Shown here: piece by piece, positions 54,753 to 64,000 of the stretch
How positions within the stretch are numbered: the first letter of the stretch is position 1
Layout: every line of letters begins with the position of its first letter
Assembly: GCA_018257865.1 (NCBI GenBank)
Contig: JAEUBA010000003.1
Location: 744,001-808,000, forward strand
Direction: 5' to 3'
Origin: Stereocaulon alpinum
Lineage: Eukaryota; Ascomycota; Lecanoromycetes; Lecanorales; Stereocaulaceae
Length of the DNA: 64,000 nt
Translations under genes and position numbers: made by a program
Notes under the pieces: model-generated
Told to the model about the DNA's origin: nothing
What the model saw: only the letters and a program-made list of their open reading frames with translations
The model's database searches: none

Positions 54753-55523
54753 TCAACGGTATGGATTGCGATCACGGCTATACCGCTCACCACGATCGTA
54801 TCTATTGTCGTGGTCATGTCGCGTGTTACGATCATACCGCTCATCATAGTCATATCTCTCATCACGGTCATACTTCCCGTCACGATCCTTCTTGTGTTTT
54901 CCGCTGCCCTTTTCCTTAGACGACGAGCTCTTCTTGTAGTACGGCGAATCGCTGTCCTTGTCCCTTCTTGTATCGTCCCTGGAGTCTCTACTGTCGTAGG
55001 TGGCATTTGGCTCACGTCGCTGATTACCCGTAGAAGATTTACGATGTGGAGTCATGCTGTCCGAAGTTCTGTAGCCGGTGGATTTACCGCCTAAGGAAAT
55101 CTGTGAGGAGGCGCGGTTTGAGGACTCGAAAGTGTTAGGGTTGTATTCGCGGTGTAAGGGAGAGCCATAGCTAGGTTCGGGTTGAGCCTCGCGGCGGGAG
55201 TTCCACATAGGGTCGTATGTCGAATCGTAGCGGGTATCGTAGGCGGGTTGATAAGTCGATCCTGCTGACGATTTGTTGGAGTCAGTCTTCTGAGGTTGAT
55301 TCAAGAGGTGGGGTCCTTTTGGGATGCATGTCTAGTGCGATACAGACAAGCAGAGCGCAATGAGAAGTTCGAGAAGGGCGGAGCAAGTCAAAAGCGGAAA
55401 GCCAGGAACCATTTGGTAGAAGAGAAGCAATGGAAACGTACCTCCATTCTGACTCGACATTTCCTCAAGCTCTCTTGTCATTTCGGAAGGCGAATAGCGA
55501 TTTTCATTTCGTCTGGCAGCCAT
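54753..55523 (-). CDS. Tandem-array member A: Ser/Tyr/Arg/Asp-rich low-complexity protein (214 aa)
   Basis: Two exons: 55523-55442 (82 bp) and 55315-54753, joined in phase 1 (GTACGT..AAAAG). Exon 1 encodes MAARRNENRYSPSEMTRELE. Exon 2 is low in order, with repeated tyrosines (YQPAYDTRYDSTYDP), REYNPNTFESSNRASSQ, then the shared core SDSPYYKKSSSSK. The tail has degenerate repeats of the type RYDRDE, RYDYDE and RYDRNT, giving an alternating Arg/Tyr/Asp pattern until PYR. No TM segment or signal peptide is seen. It is the first of five related genes in the same direction. I do not recognise a described family; a scaffold or RNA/condensate-type protein is only a guess from composition. Confidence 0.72.
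54756..54880 (-). repeat. Degenerate 18-21-bp coding repeat (RYDRxE units)
   Basis: The 3' end of array member A consists of imperfect direct repeats built on CGATCGTG/CGTGATCG-type units that encode the RYDRDE, RYDYDE, RYDRNT, RHDHDN and RYDRGE series. This is visible as recurring TCATCACGGTCATA-like blocks on the plus strand. Confidence 0.6.
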
Positions 55524-55604
55524 TGTGGATTGAGATATTAGCGTCAAAGATTTAGTTGGGCTGCGTGGGATGGATAAGAGACAATATGCTGGAGAATCGC
55601 CTCA

Positions 55605-55611
55605 ATATATA
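55605..55611 (-). promoter_or_regulatory. TATA-like box upstream of array member A
   Basis: TATATAT on the minus strand lies about 85 bp upstream of the ATG at 55523. Position and sequence fit a core promoter element; no transcript evidence is available. Confidence 0.4.
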
Positions 55612-57213
55612 GACTTGGCCTGCGAAAAGGCAAAGGTGATTTTGAACAGAGAGGGTGCAACAGGTGTCTATTCAAAGATGAGACGTTTTGTCCGAAGGAA
55701 ATGGCAGGCAGTGTCTAATCTAATGGTGTATACAAGGAGGTATGAGAAAACAAGGCAACGGAGAACAATTCTTGGGCTTGAGCGAGATGCTGTATCCACC
55801 ATTGATAGGTCTTCTATGAACGAGTTGAATGGACTTTCCCACTCTCGTGCGCATATTCCTACGGAGAGAATGGCCATATAGGGCGTCGGTGTAAATGAAC
55901 ATTGCTCGAACGAATGCCACCCCCTTAGGGCTTTGCTCTAACTGGCTATAGTAACCGATAAGGTAGAAGCCTAAGCAGACACATATTATCAGAACGGAGA
56001 AATAGCCGAGAAGTATAGACGTGGGGTCGAGAAGGTTAGATCTAGGGTCAAGAAGTATTTATTATTAAAGCTGCTAAGTCTTCGCTGCGCATAGAACCAG
56101 ATGGAAAGGACGAGTCGGACATCAGGTGCATGCAAAAGCAACGAGGGATTCCAAAAGTGGCTTGTCTGAATCCAAAAAGCAGGTCGTCACACCAAGGCTG
56201 CAGTTGGCCATGGTGGGCCAAGGGAAGATGCTAAATTTAATGATCGGGGTTGGCAGGTGGCCAACGCTCGATACCACCATCCAGAATGCTTGGCAGGGCG
56301 CATGCGGTGTTGAGTAGCGGTAGTGCATGCCAGTGTGATTGTCAATTCACAACGCTGAGGTAATACGAAAAAACTCATCTATCAATTCTAATTCCAGCAT
56401 GTTTCACATCGCAGACATGCAGCGTGACGTTGGAACGAGTTAAAGAAGCAGCCCTGCGATGCAACTGTGGATATTTGGGTACTTGTTGAGCCGTCCTAAT
56501 CAGCATGGAGGTGGAGCGCCGAGCTGAAGCTCAGCTTAGCTCAGCGAGCATCCAATTCGGCTATGTCGCCAAACAACGAGATCGCATGGCTGATGGTGGG
56601 TAAGATTTGTGGACGGAGTAGGTTTCATATTTAGCGTTGCTTGAAGGATATTATAGGGGCTAAGTCTGGAAAAGCTTATCGTGAATAGTAAGCGTCTACC
56701 CTATTCGGAGCGTAGCTAGGCCGTTCAACAGGCCTAGAGGCTAAAGGCGTGCTCGGCTCCTCGGGTAGCGTCTTAGCGTCTTCGGGCTTGCGTCGGAACG
56801 CCCACCCGGGAGTGGCGGCCACATGATAGATCTGACGGTAAAGCTTAGGTACTCACCTTAGATAAGGAGGCTTCTTTGACATCACCATCTCAGAGACAAG
56901 TTTGTTTACAGGTATGAGAACTGGTATATGATAAATCAGAAACCACAGAGAGTAGACAGTTGCAATCTAATTCGTTCTACGTTCTAGAGCCACCACGTCG
57001 TCATCACAGTTAGGCACATGGTAACTTGAGCCTGGGCCCAGAAACCCATCTCTATCAAGCACCAACGCCAACTCATCACTTGCTAAATGCAAAAGACAAA
57101 ACCACCAACTGAAACATCGGAATCAACAGAGGACCAACTTCCAGTCACATCGACTTGTATTGCTTTCAATCTTGCTTCTGCTCCTCTAAGTCTTTTCTTC
57201 CATCTCGTATGTC
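55612..57213. other. Inter-array spacer A-B
   Basis: 1.6 kb without a supported gene. A 103-codon plus frame beginning at 55570 covers the A promoter and is probably chance. Confidence 0.35.
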
Positions 57214-57432
57214 TCAAGGGTAGCGTCTCGAATCATTCGACTTTGAAGCCGTCGATCGACCCTGGTCTTTGGAGCTGTATGATTTCTCTTTGTAGTAACG
57301 ACCGTCTGACTCCTTTGTACATTTGCTTTTTTCTTTCTTGCTGCCGCCATAACTGATAGCGGGTTGCTGTGTTGAGTCCCTGCCAGAATTGTACCCATAG
57401 CCGGAGCTTTGGTAGTTGTCCTTTGACGACAT
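57214..57432 (-). CDS. Tandem-array member B: Ser/Tyr/Lys-rich small protein (72 aa; N-terminal exon uncertain)
   Basis: The ATG at 57432 gives MSSKDNYQSSGYGYNSGRDS and the protein ends with SDGRYYKEKSYSSKDQGRST followed by SKSNDSRRYP. The block SDGRYYKEKSYSSK matches the shared core of the array (SDSPYYKKSSSSK in A). The frame continues upstream of the ATG as INPSNSSLGSTFPN, which resembles the N-terminal YTPNSS-type segment of the sister genes. A CAG acceptor lies at about 57506 in phase 1, so a short first exon may exist further upstream, but I could not fix it. Same direction and composition as its neighbours. Confidence 0.55.
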   Translation of the reverse strand: MSSKDNYQSSGYGYNSGRDSTQQPAISYGGSKKEKSKCTKESDGRYYKEKSYSSKDQGRSTASKSNDSRRYP

Positions 57433-59526
57433 GTTTGGAAAGGTCGACCCCAACGAAGAATTGGAAGGATTGATGTAGATTAGGTGTAAGCCTGTGCTCG
57501 AAAGGTAAACGGTATTGAAGTTGTATCTTTCAGAATCAATTTGACAGGAGACTTTGTCTGTTGACCATTGTTAGTCCTTTGTCGTTCTAAGTACGAGCTT
57601 CGAGCCAATCTTGGGAATGATGATGATACGAGTCAAAGGTTGGGAGCAGCGATCCAAGAGAGTAACACTTGGTAATGTATTATAGCGCCAGGCACCAGAA
57701 GCTTTCAGGGACAGTAGGGTTGCACAAAGATTGTGCGAACAACGTACTTTGTTCGATGAGCTGATAAGCGATGGAATCGTCAAGTCGACTTGTTGGAATT
57801 TGATCTGATGGTATCAGTAGTGTTGACAGAAGGAAGAATCAACACGCGGTTAAGGGAGAAGCCGGTACCTACAATCAACAAGAAGGCTGGTTGAGGCAAA
57901 TGTCTTTAATTGTGATAATCTGAGTCAAGATATGATAATAACGAGGTTTGCAACTATTTTATATATGCATGTACTAATATGAAATATAGACAGGCAACTC
58001 TGAGGCCAACTTAGCGACCTGGGCCATAGCACACCAGATTTTGAGGCTTATGTGAGAACAAGGGCTTCGCAACCGCCTGAATCCGGTGTGAATGTCATAC
58101 AACTGAGACTCTCATTCGGTGAAGCGATGGAGCGCGCACAGACAGTAGCAACAAGATACTCGAAGCAACAATTAGGAGCCATCATATCCTCCTGCAAAAC
58201 GCCCCATCAGGAGATACGAATGTCATGTGCTTGTCACGGGATCCATCCGTCACGTTTTTCCCCAAGCTCGCCACTCGCCGTTGCCGAAACGCGTAATCAT
58301 TGGTCTTCTAGGAGGGCGCTGAATACTAAGCGACAAGTCCAAGAGCCTCACTTTCAAGAAGTTCTGTTGAGTTGAGAGATTTAGGGACAGGCGAGGGGAG
58401 AGGACCGGTGAATAAGAAGGTCAAGGGACTCACTTTGGACTCCGTGCGCAGTTGTCTAGGCTATGGAAGAGAAACGTACATACCAAGGATCAAGGCGTAT
58501 TGCTCAGCAGATACTCCGCCAGTATCCACCTTTCCGGGCATTGCAAAGCATAGCACGAGTCTATACCTCTAGGCGTGGACTCGAGGCATTACCAGCGGAA
58601 AACAAGCCAAACATGGTCAGTACAGCCGGGGAGATGGAGTCAAAACATGTGGTTTCAAAGGTCTGCGGCTATGCTGTCTCGTGGAACACCCGGGCCGAGT
58701 AAGGTAGGTTTTCCATGTTGCGGCGAGGACCCAGTGTCCAGTGAATATGCAGGCAGTGTGGCGCTGTCGTTGCACTGCCGAACATTCACCGAGTCGATAT
58801 AGGCAATGAGGCATCAGGGCGTAAAGAGGCGAGGCATAAGAAGGGGGCCAAAAGTTAATTAAGTCCCGGCTAGCCTTTTTCGGCATATCTATCCGCCGCG
58901 CACCGGGAAGGCACGTGGCAGGGCTGCAGGCTCCAACATTGACATACCTAAGGTAGGGCAGCAGCGCTCGTGGCTGACGTGAGAATGGAAGTCCCTGTGA
59001 TATCTGCAGGGTCGACTGCATGCAGCTAGTGAGAATAGAATGTCATGAAGAACTAAGGTACCGAACTATTCTAGGACCTTGGGGAAAAAGTGGAACTTTG
59101 AGAAAAGAATGTAAAATTGTCTTCGACATTCTGTAATCATGCGGTTGGAGATCTATAATTGCAAGCTTTGCGAATTTGCCAAAAATGTTGCATTCCCAAA
59201 TAGTAGGAACGCACACTACATCTTGTATGCCATGTCTTCGCTGATGAAATGATTAACATGTCTCTTCCCACCAATATCAATGCTGGTACTAAAGCCGCCA
59301 AAAGGGAAAATTAGTACATGAATGGTCGTAAAATGAAAACCCGTCCAACATGCAGTGCGCCATCTTTCTCTATCGACAACATTAGAATACAAACATGAGT
59401 AGGCGTGAGCCATATAAAATCTATAATGCAAAATGCTTCGCTAACCATACTTGAAAACAATGAAGAAGGAAGCGTTGAATGCAGCAGCGCTGGCGGCTGG
59501 TAAAGAACACTACTCAGGGTGTTATC
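57433..59526. other. Inter-array spacer B-C
   Basis: 2.1 kb without a supported gene; it includes any upstream exon and promoter of member B. Nothing else is recognised. Confidence 0.35.
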
Positions 59527-60001
59527 CTATCTACCGCGTCTCTCATCTCGGTCCTGGTAGTATGAAGATCCAGCATAGTATCTAGTATCGTACTCCTTCC
59601 GCGCCGAAGAGTCCTTGTATTTCGGCTCGGTGCCAGTGCGGAAACTATTCTCATAATATCGGGAGTCGGTCTTTTGATCGTAGCGGTCCTCGTCTTTGGG
59701 ATAAGTTGGATCATTGCTGACTGTGACTGGCTTTGGCTTTGATTTTGGCTTGCGGCTCGACGGGGATAAAGATGAGCGGGAGGAGTTGTTGCTGGTGTAG
59801 GTGCTTGAAGAGTTGGAGCGTGATCCGCCGACGTTGGCTGTTGTGGAGGAGGGGTAGCTGGGTGTGAGGCGTTTGTCGTTGTACTTGGAGCTGGAGTTGG
59901 GGGTGTAGCGAGGATCTGGAGGATCATGTCAGTACTGGGGGGAAACGAGCGTAGGTAGGTGGAGGCCGACCTCTGGGATCATTGGATCCGTAACCTGACA
60001 T
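59527..60001 (-). CDS. Tandem-array member C: Ser/Tyr/Lys-rich small protein (139 aa)
   Basis: Two exons: 60001-59971 (MSGYGSNDPR) and 59915-59527 (389 bp), joined in phase 1. The donor reads GTCGGC, which is weak, but the acceptor CTCCAG and the continuous frame DPRYTPNSSSKYNDKRLTPS support it. The middle is a Ser/Thr/Asn stretch and a Lys/Pro stretch. The shared core is KTDSRYYENSFRTG, followed by KYKDSSARKEYDTRYYAGSS and a charged end (DRDERRGR). Another frame of 137 codons overlaps the second exon but has a far less coherent composition. No domain is recognised. Confidence 0.68.
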
Positions 60002-61595
60002 TGTGGATGGTGGTGATCTGGGTGACTGGGTATGAGTTGTGTGGGAAAGAGGAGGTGGACTTTGGTGCTGTGGTGTATAGTCTGTCTGCTGAGAGCTGGA
60101 TTGAGTTGCTTTGAAGCAAGGCTAATGTCACGGACAAATGTAACAAGCACACAAATGATAGAACACTTGATAACGTCGGCTTGAGGAAGGGTTTTGGGAT
60201 AGCAGTGCTCTGGTAATAAAGCAAACCTTGAAGTACTTTGTATAGATCTATTCTTGTTGCATTGAGCAATGTGAGATGCAGGTACCAAGAAAAGCAGAAA
60301 AGTAAAGCGTCCTGCAGGTACATATATACATATACACCCATGTTACATTCCGCCCCCAATGAAACACAAAGCCTGCACGGTCTCGGACGAGTCTAGGCCA
60401 ATTCAACGTTAAAGCCGCGGTGTGGTAAGAGTCACAAGAGGAATCAAATCATAGAAGGAGGCAAACATGCTACAGGGGATTTAGCGCTTATACGCGGTGA
60501 GGGACATATCCTGACCGGAGAGAAGAAGGAGAGATCGGACGAGTAACAGCACATCTGGGATCCTGGCCCATTTCAATGAATCCTCTGACTGTTCACTGCC
60601 TCCATTGCGGTAATCGGAAATGGATGGATGAAGAAACGCGCGAGGCTTAAAGAGAAAAGCTTAGCTACTGCGGTATCCTAAGCCATGCGATGCATAATGG
60701 ACTGTTCAATTTGGTCCACAGAGACCTCTTAAACGGCCTGCCGGTGGCGAATCCCTCGCCGCAGCGTTTCAAGCCTGACGATGCTATCGGAACTACGACG
60801 CGGCTATGTTGGTATGGCTTTTCGCGCAAGTTGAAGTTCAGGAGTGTTGTTTGATCGCTGTTCCAGGTTTTGGAATAACACCTTAGGCAACGGTGACTAG
60901 GGGACGACACCGGTTTGGTTAATGTCACGGTGAGCTGCCATGAGGGGGGGCTGTGCTGCGCCAAGCCTTCCTGGGGCGGCAAGGCATATTTCGACACAGA
61001 AGTTAGTGGATCACAGATGGGAGGACATTGTTACAGTACAGTGAGATTAATGATTATGGGAGTCCCTGAGATTGGCGGATGACCCAGACTGCTGGGTCCT
61101 GCGATGGCGGACGCTAGCGAGGCGAAAGCGTTTCACAACCAATCACGATTTCCCTGGTTATGGTGCGTCGATGACAAATCACAATCACAAGGTTGTCATT
61201 GGATATTGATCGAGGCTCAAGTAGGTAGCCTATGCTTACTCAGAGGAGGTGGCAAATTATTGTAGGCGCATTGAACAGGCTAACGGCCATCAGCTGCCCC
61301 GTTAGCGTAAGAACAAAGAGCCCACTCCACGCACTATGCTGGTCTACAGACTTCTTTAGGTAGATGGTGCTACAGCGACAGCACACTAGGGACTTCTGGA
61401 ATTGTCATATGAATTCAAGTACATAATTGAGGGATAAAATTGCAATCTATCTAGTAATACATTGTCACCTCGCTATGCCGCTAAAAATGAGTTGAAATGT
61501 GCTCTAATTTAAAAGAGCGTTGTAAGCGTTGACATGGTGAAGGAAATGCGCTGCTGTGAGTCCCGCCCTGTGGGATATTGCTTGTTCATGATCCG
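60002..61595. other. Inter-array spacer C-D
   Basis: 1.6 kb without a supported gene. Alternating TATA-like sequence (TATATACATATACA) lies at about 60322-60336, upstream of C. Confidence 0.35.
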
Positions 61596-62226
61596 TCAGT
61601 TGAAGGAGTTCGGATAGTATCGTGGATCCCTCTCCTTCCGGGCATCATAATTCTTAGGCGTCTTCTCTGCACTGAACTCGCTATTCTTCCAATACATCGG
61701 ATCATCTCCTTTCCTCCGGACTATGTCATCTCTCACTGGGCCTCCGCCGTTCTCGATGACCGGATCACCGTATCTGCTGCGTGAAGAGCTGCTGCTGCTG
61801 TTCGTAGTCTTGGTTGCCATTGAGCTCGACCTTGAGGCCCGGCGAGCTGAAGAGCTGTTTTCGGGCTCTGGTCTTCTTTCCTCTCGCCTAGATTCGTGGC
61901 AACTGGAATCGTACTGGGAAGAGTCATAGCGAGAGCCCGTACGAGAAGTGTAGGCTGGATCGTATGGTTGATTGTATGGAGAGCCTGTAGAGCACTGTTA
62001 GCTATTGAAGGTCTTATGTCATGAACCATAGAGAAGGATTCTCTACTAGCTGAGAGCAGATCGTTGCGCGAACTTTAGAAGGAGTAAAGGTAAGGCAACA
62101 CTTGATGGATCACAGTGTTAAAATGCTAGAAAAGGTGATCGTACCTTGAGCATGTTGCAATGATGAAGGGATCCTGCCCGAAGAAGAGTTGGTGTAACGA
62201 CTTGCGCTTCTTGAATAGGACGACAT
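61596..62226 (-). CDS. Tandem-array member D: Ser/Tyr/Arg/Asp-rich small protein (156 aa)
   Basis: Two exons: 62226-62145 (82 bp, MSSYSRSASRYTNSSSGRIP) and 61984-61596 (389 bp), joined in phase 1 across a 160-bp intron (GTACGA..CTACAG). The first exon has the same length as that of member A, and the second the same length as that of member C. Exon 2 begins GSPYNQPYDPAYTSRTGSRY (compare YQPAYDTRYDSTYDP in A), carries a Ser run, and ends with the shared core KGDDPMYWKNSEFSAEK followed by DARKERDPRYYPNSFN. No TM helix or signal peptide. Confidence 0.72.
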
Positions 62227-62275
62227 CGCGAATCAATTGAAGAGGCTGGGGAGGTCACCACTGTAGTGATTTTGT

Positions 62276-62282
62276 GTATATA
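62276..62282 (-). promoter_or_regulatory. TATA-like box upstream of array member D
   Basis: TATATA on the minus strand lies about 50 bp upstream of the ATG at 62226. It is suggestive only. Confidence 0.35.
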
Positions 62283-63796
62283 GAAGATACAGGATTTGAA
62301 GAAAAAGTGTAGATGGGGTGTGGGTTGATACGTCTGATGAATAGATAAGTCTAGAAGTGTGTTGTTATTCGTAGCGAGGAGTGCGACAGTGAATGATAAC
62401 AACGTCAATATGAGAGACGTAGCGACTGTTGACGTTTTGTTGCTTAAAGAAGGTCCTGAGGTATAATTACAGATAAAACAAGCCTATAGTGTACTTATAG
62501 CCAGATGATAGAACAAGTAATGATGGATAAGAAACTGTGATTAGCCCAGGGGTCCACACCCTTTATACTGCCTATGAGATACCTGAGAGACATCATTATC
62601 TTGACAAACTCGCCAGAGACCTGCATCGTCCCTGGTTAGTCACCCTTCCGGGGCTCTGCCACAATCGTTGACCACCTTCAAAGGCGCAAGCGCAAGCGGA
62701 GATAATACGTCAGGGTCTAGACGGAGGACTCACGGAGAGACCGACGAGTAGGGAGCACTAGAAGAGTTGAAGACTCATATAACAAATACACTGGCACTGC
62801 CGCGGTGAGCTCGGTGAAGAGGGATGGCGGCTATGAAAGAATCAAAAATGCCTTCTTGCTCACCGGCCGCCCAATAGACTGTTCCAAGGAGCAGGGCGCA
62901 GGGTTCATGAGCTGCGCAAGACCGCGATTGAGAGTTTGAGGGTGGCAAGAAACTGCCTGTAGTGCTGTGTTTTCCATAATGGGTCGAGCTGCGGATCAGG
63001 CGCTTTTGTGCCTTTCGCGGTTGATGAAACACAGCCACCACTCGTACTTGATACACGGGGAAAAATACGACAGTATCATCAGGAAGGAGGCGCAGTCTTC
63101 ACAATGCCTTGGAACTGCGTTGCGCAGCATGTGTTCTTGGATTTGGAACGTGAGGTTACAGCGTGAGAGTTTGTTGAGCCAGAGCTGAAGTGCCTTGTGT
63201 GGCTGAGTTGCGCGCTAGTGATTTTCTAATCAAGCATAAGCAGCATGTCCAGATTATTGTAACCGCAGTAAAAATGTTTGATGGTAAGGAGATGCTGAGG
63301 ATGGAGAATTCTTTGCAGGATGTAGGATGACGAAATCCTGTGGAGATTGTTGCCGGCTTGCTAGCCGAGACTAGCGTGAGTAAACAGATCAGAACGGACT
63401 TGATTGGACAACGTGCTTGAGGCTCAATATCATCGAGATCTAGACCTCAACCACGTCCATCCGTGCTCGACAAAATAGGCACTCGCATTTATACGTGTAT
63501 TTACATACTGAAGTCGGTACGATGCCGCCAAATACTCTATAATGCCCGCAACGTGAGCCCAGCTAATCAATTCTGATCCAAGAGCGCCCAATCCGACGAG
63601 TACGGCTCCTCATACTCCACACTTAATTCAATGGTAGTCCGTGATAAAACATGGAAATAATCAGGCGTGAGCCACAAAGGTTTAATGCAGCGCTGATGCC
63701 GTAACCTGATATCAATTGACCTTCCAACCGCGATACAAGTACAGTATAGACCTCCCTCCATTCTCAATTCTTCATGTGGCACTCGTTTCGGGTGGC
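62283..63796. other. Inter-array spacer D-E
   Basis: 1.5 kb without a supported gene. Frames of up to 93 codons occur (63056-62775 minus) but lack motifs. Confidence 0.35.
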
Positions 63797-64000
63797 CTAT
63801 CGTCGGGAAGACGATCCAGTGTTGTATTTGCGGTCGTCTCTCTTTGGTTCGTAGAAGCTTTCTTTGTGGTAGCGAGCGTCGTCTTTCTTGGAGCGTGAGA
63901 ACCCATCACTGCAGGGTTGGCCGTCATTGTGGATAAGGGCGCGCTCATGTCCGTAGCTGCCCCTAGAGAGTGAGGTGTTCGGGGTGTATGTACTAGATCG
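63797..64000 (-). CDS. Tandem-array member E: Ser/Tyr/Arg/Asp-rich small protein (partial, N-terminus beyond right edge)
   Basis: The frame is open from the right edge (RSSTYTPNTSLSRGSYGHER) to the TAG at 63797. It carries the shared core KKDDARYHKESFYEPKRDD and ends KYNTGSSSRR. The YTPNTS segment matches RYTPNSS of member C. Orientation, composition and spacing (about 2 kb from member D) mark it as a fifth member; the first exon is outside the window. Confidence 0.65.
   Translation of the reverse strand, partial: RSSTYTPNTSLSRGSYGHERALIHNDGQPCSDGFSRSKKDDARYHKESFYEPKRDDRKYNTGSSSRR

Noticed and set aside
59529..59927. 137-codon Pro/Thr-rich frame on the minus strand over array member C
   Set aside because: The alternative frame, spliced to a short first exon, gives a Ser/Tyr/Lys protein matching its neighbours. 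This frame begins without an ATG-linked leader and matches nothing.

Overview
This window is nuclear DNA of a filamentous ascomycete fungus, most likely a dothideomycete or close relative. The grounds are genes with short GT..AG introns (mostly 45-100 bp), a Pil1/Sur7 eisosome pair, fungal Swc3 and Nbs1 architectures, HeLo-domain proteins and MARVEL/Cys-rich surface proteins. The class-level placement is an inference. No rRNA, tRNA or CRISPR could be recognised by eye. Exon boundaries below were read by hand from splice consensus plus frame and family continuity.

Left part (0-34 kb) is gene-dense and mostly housekeeping. In order: Pil1 eisosome core protein (-, cut by the left edge), CAF-1 p60/Cac2 (-), a divergent pair of HeLo-type cell-death-like proteins (- and +), a Sur7/PalI tetraspan (-), the XPG/Rad2 endonuclease (-), an unknown three-TM protein with a long disordered tail (-), Swc3 of the SWR1 complex (-), an ABHD12/Bem46-type hydrolase (+), a small unknown protein (-), N-myristoyltransferase (+), an ER FKBP ending in KDEL (+), an anchored cytochrome-b5-like protein (-), a small mitochondrial-like coiled-coil protein (+), Nbs1 of the Mre11 complex (-), and a secreted-like unknown (-). 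Cac2, Rad2, Swc3 and Nbs1 all act on chromatin or DNA repair, but nothing suggests co-regulation.

Middle part (37-53 kb) holds a DyP-type peroxidase (+), a three-RPEL protein (+), a TRAX/translin-family protein (-), two paralogous Cys-rich surface proteins (+; one with a TM segment, one GPI-like) flanking a nine-exon amino-acid/choline-type APC permease (-) that has a GC-AG intron and two micro-exons, a MITE-like 389-bp element with 29-bp inverted ends, and a MARVEL-like tetraspan protein (+). Gene density is lower, with several 1-2.5 kb stretches where I see no gene.

Right part (54.7-64 kb) is the most unusual. It has five small genes on the minus strand, spaced about 2.0-2.5 kb apart. They encode low-complexity Ser/Tyr/Arg/Asp-rich proteins that share a core of the form D-x-x-Y-[YWH]-[KE]. 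In the clearly modelled members there is also an RY[ST][PN]-type N-terminal motif and a phase-1 intron after a short first exon. I know no described family that matches. The last member runs off the right edge, so the array may continue.
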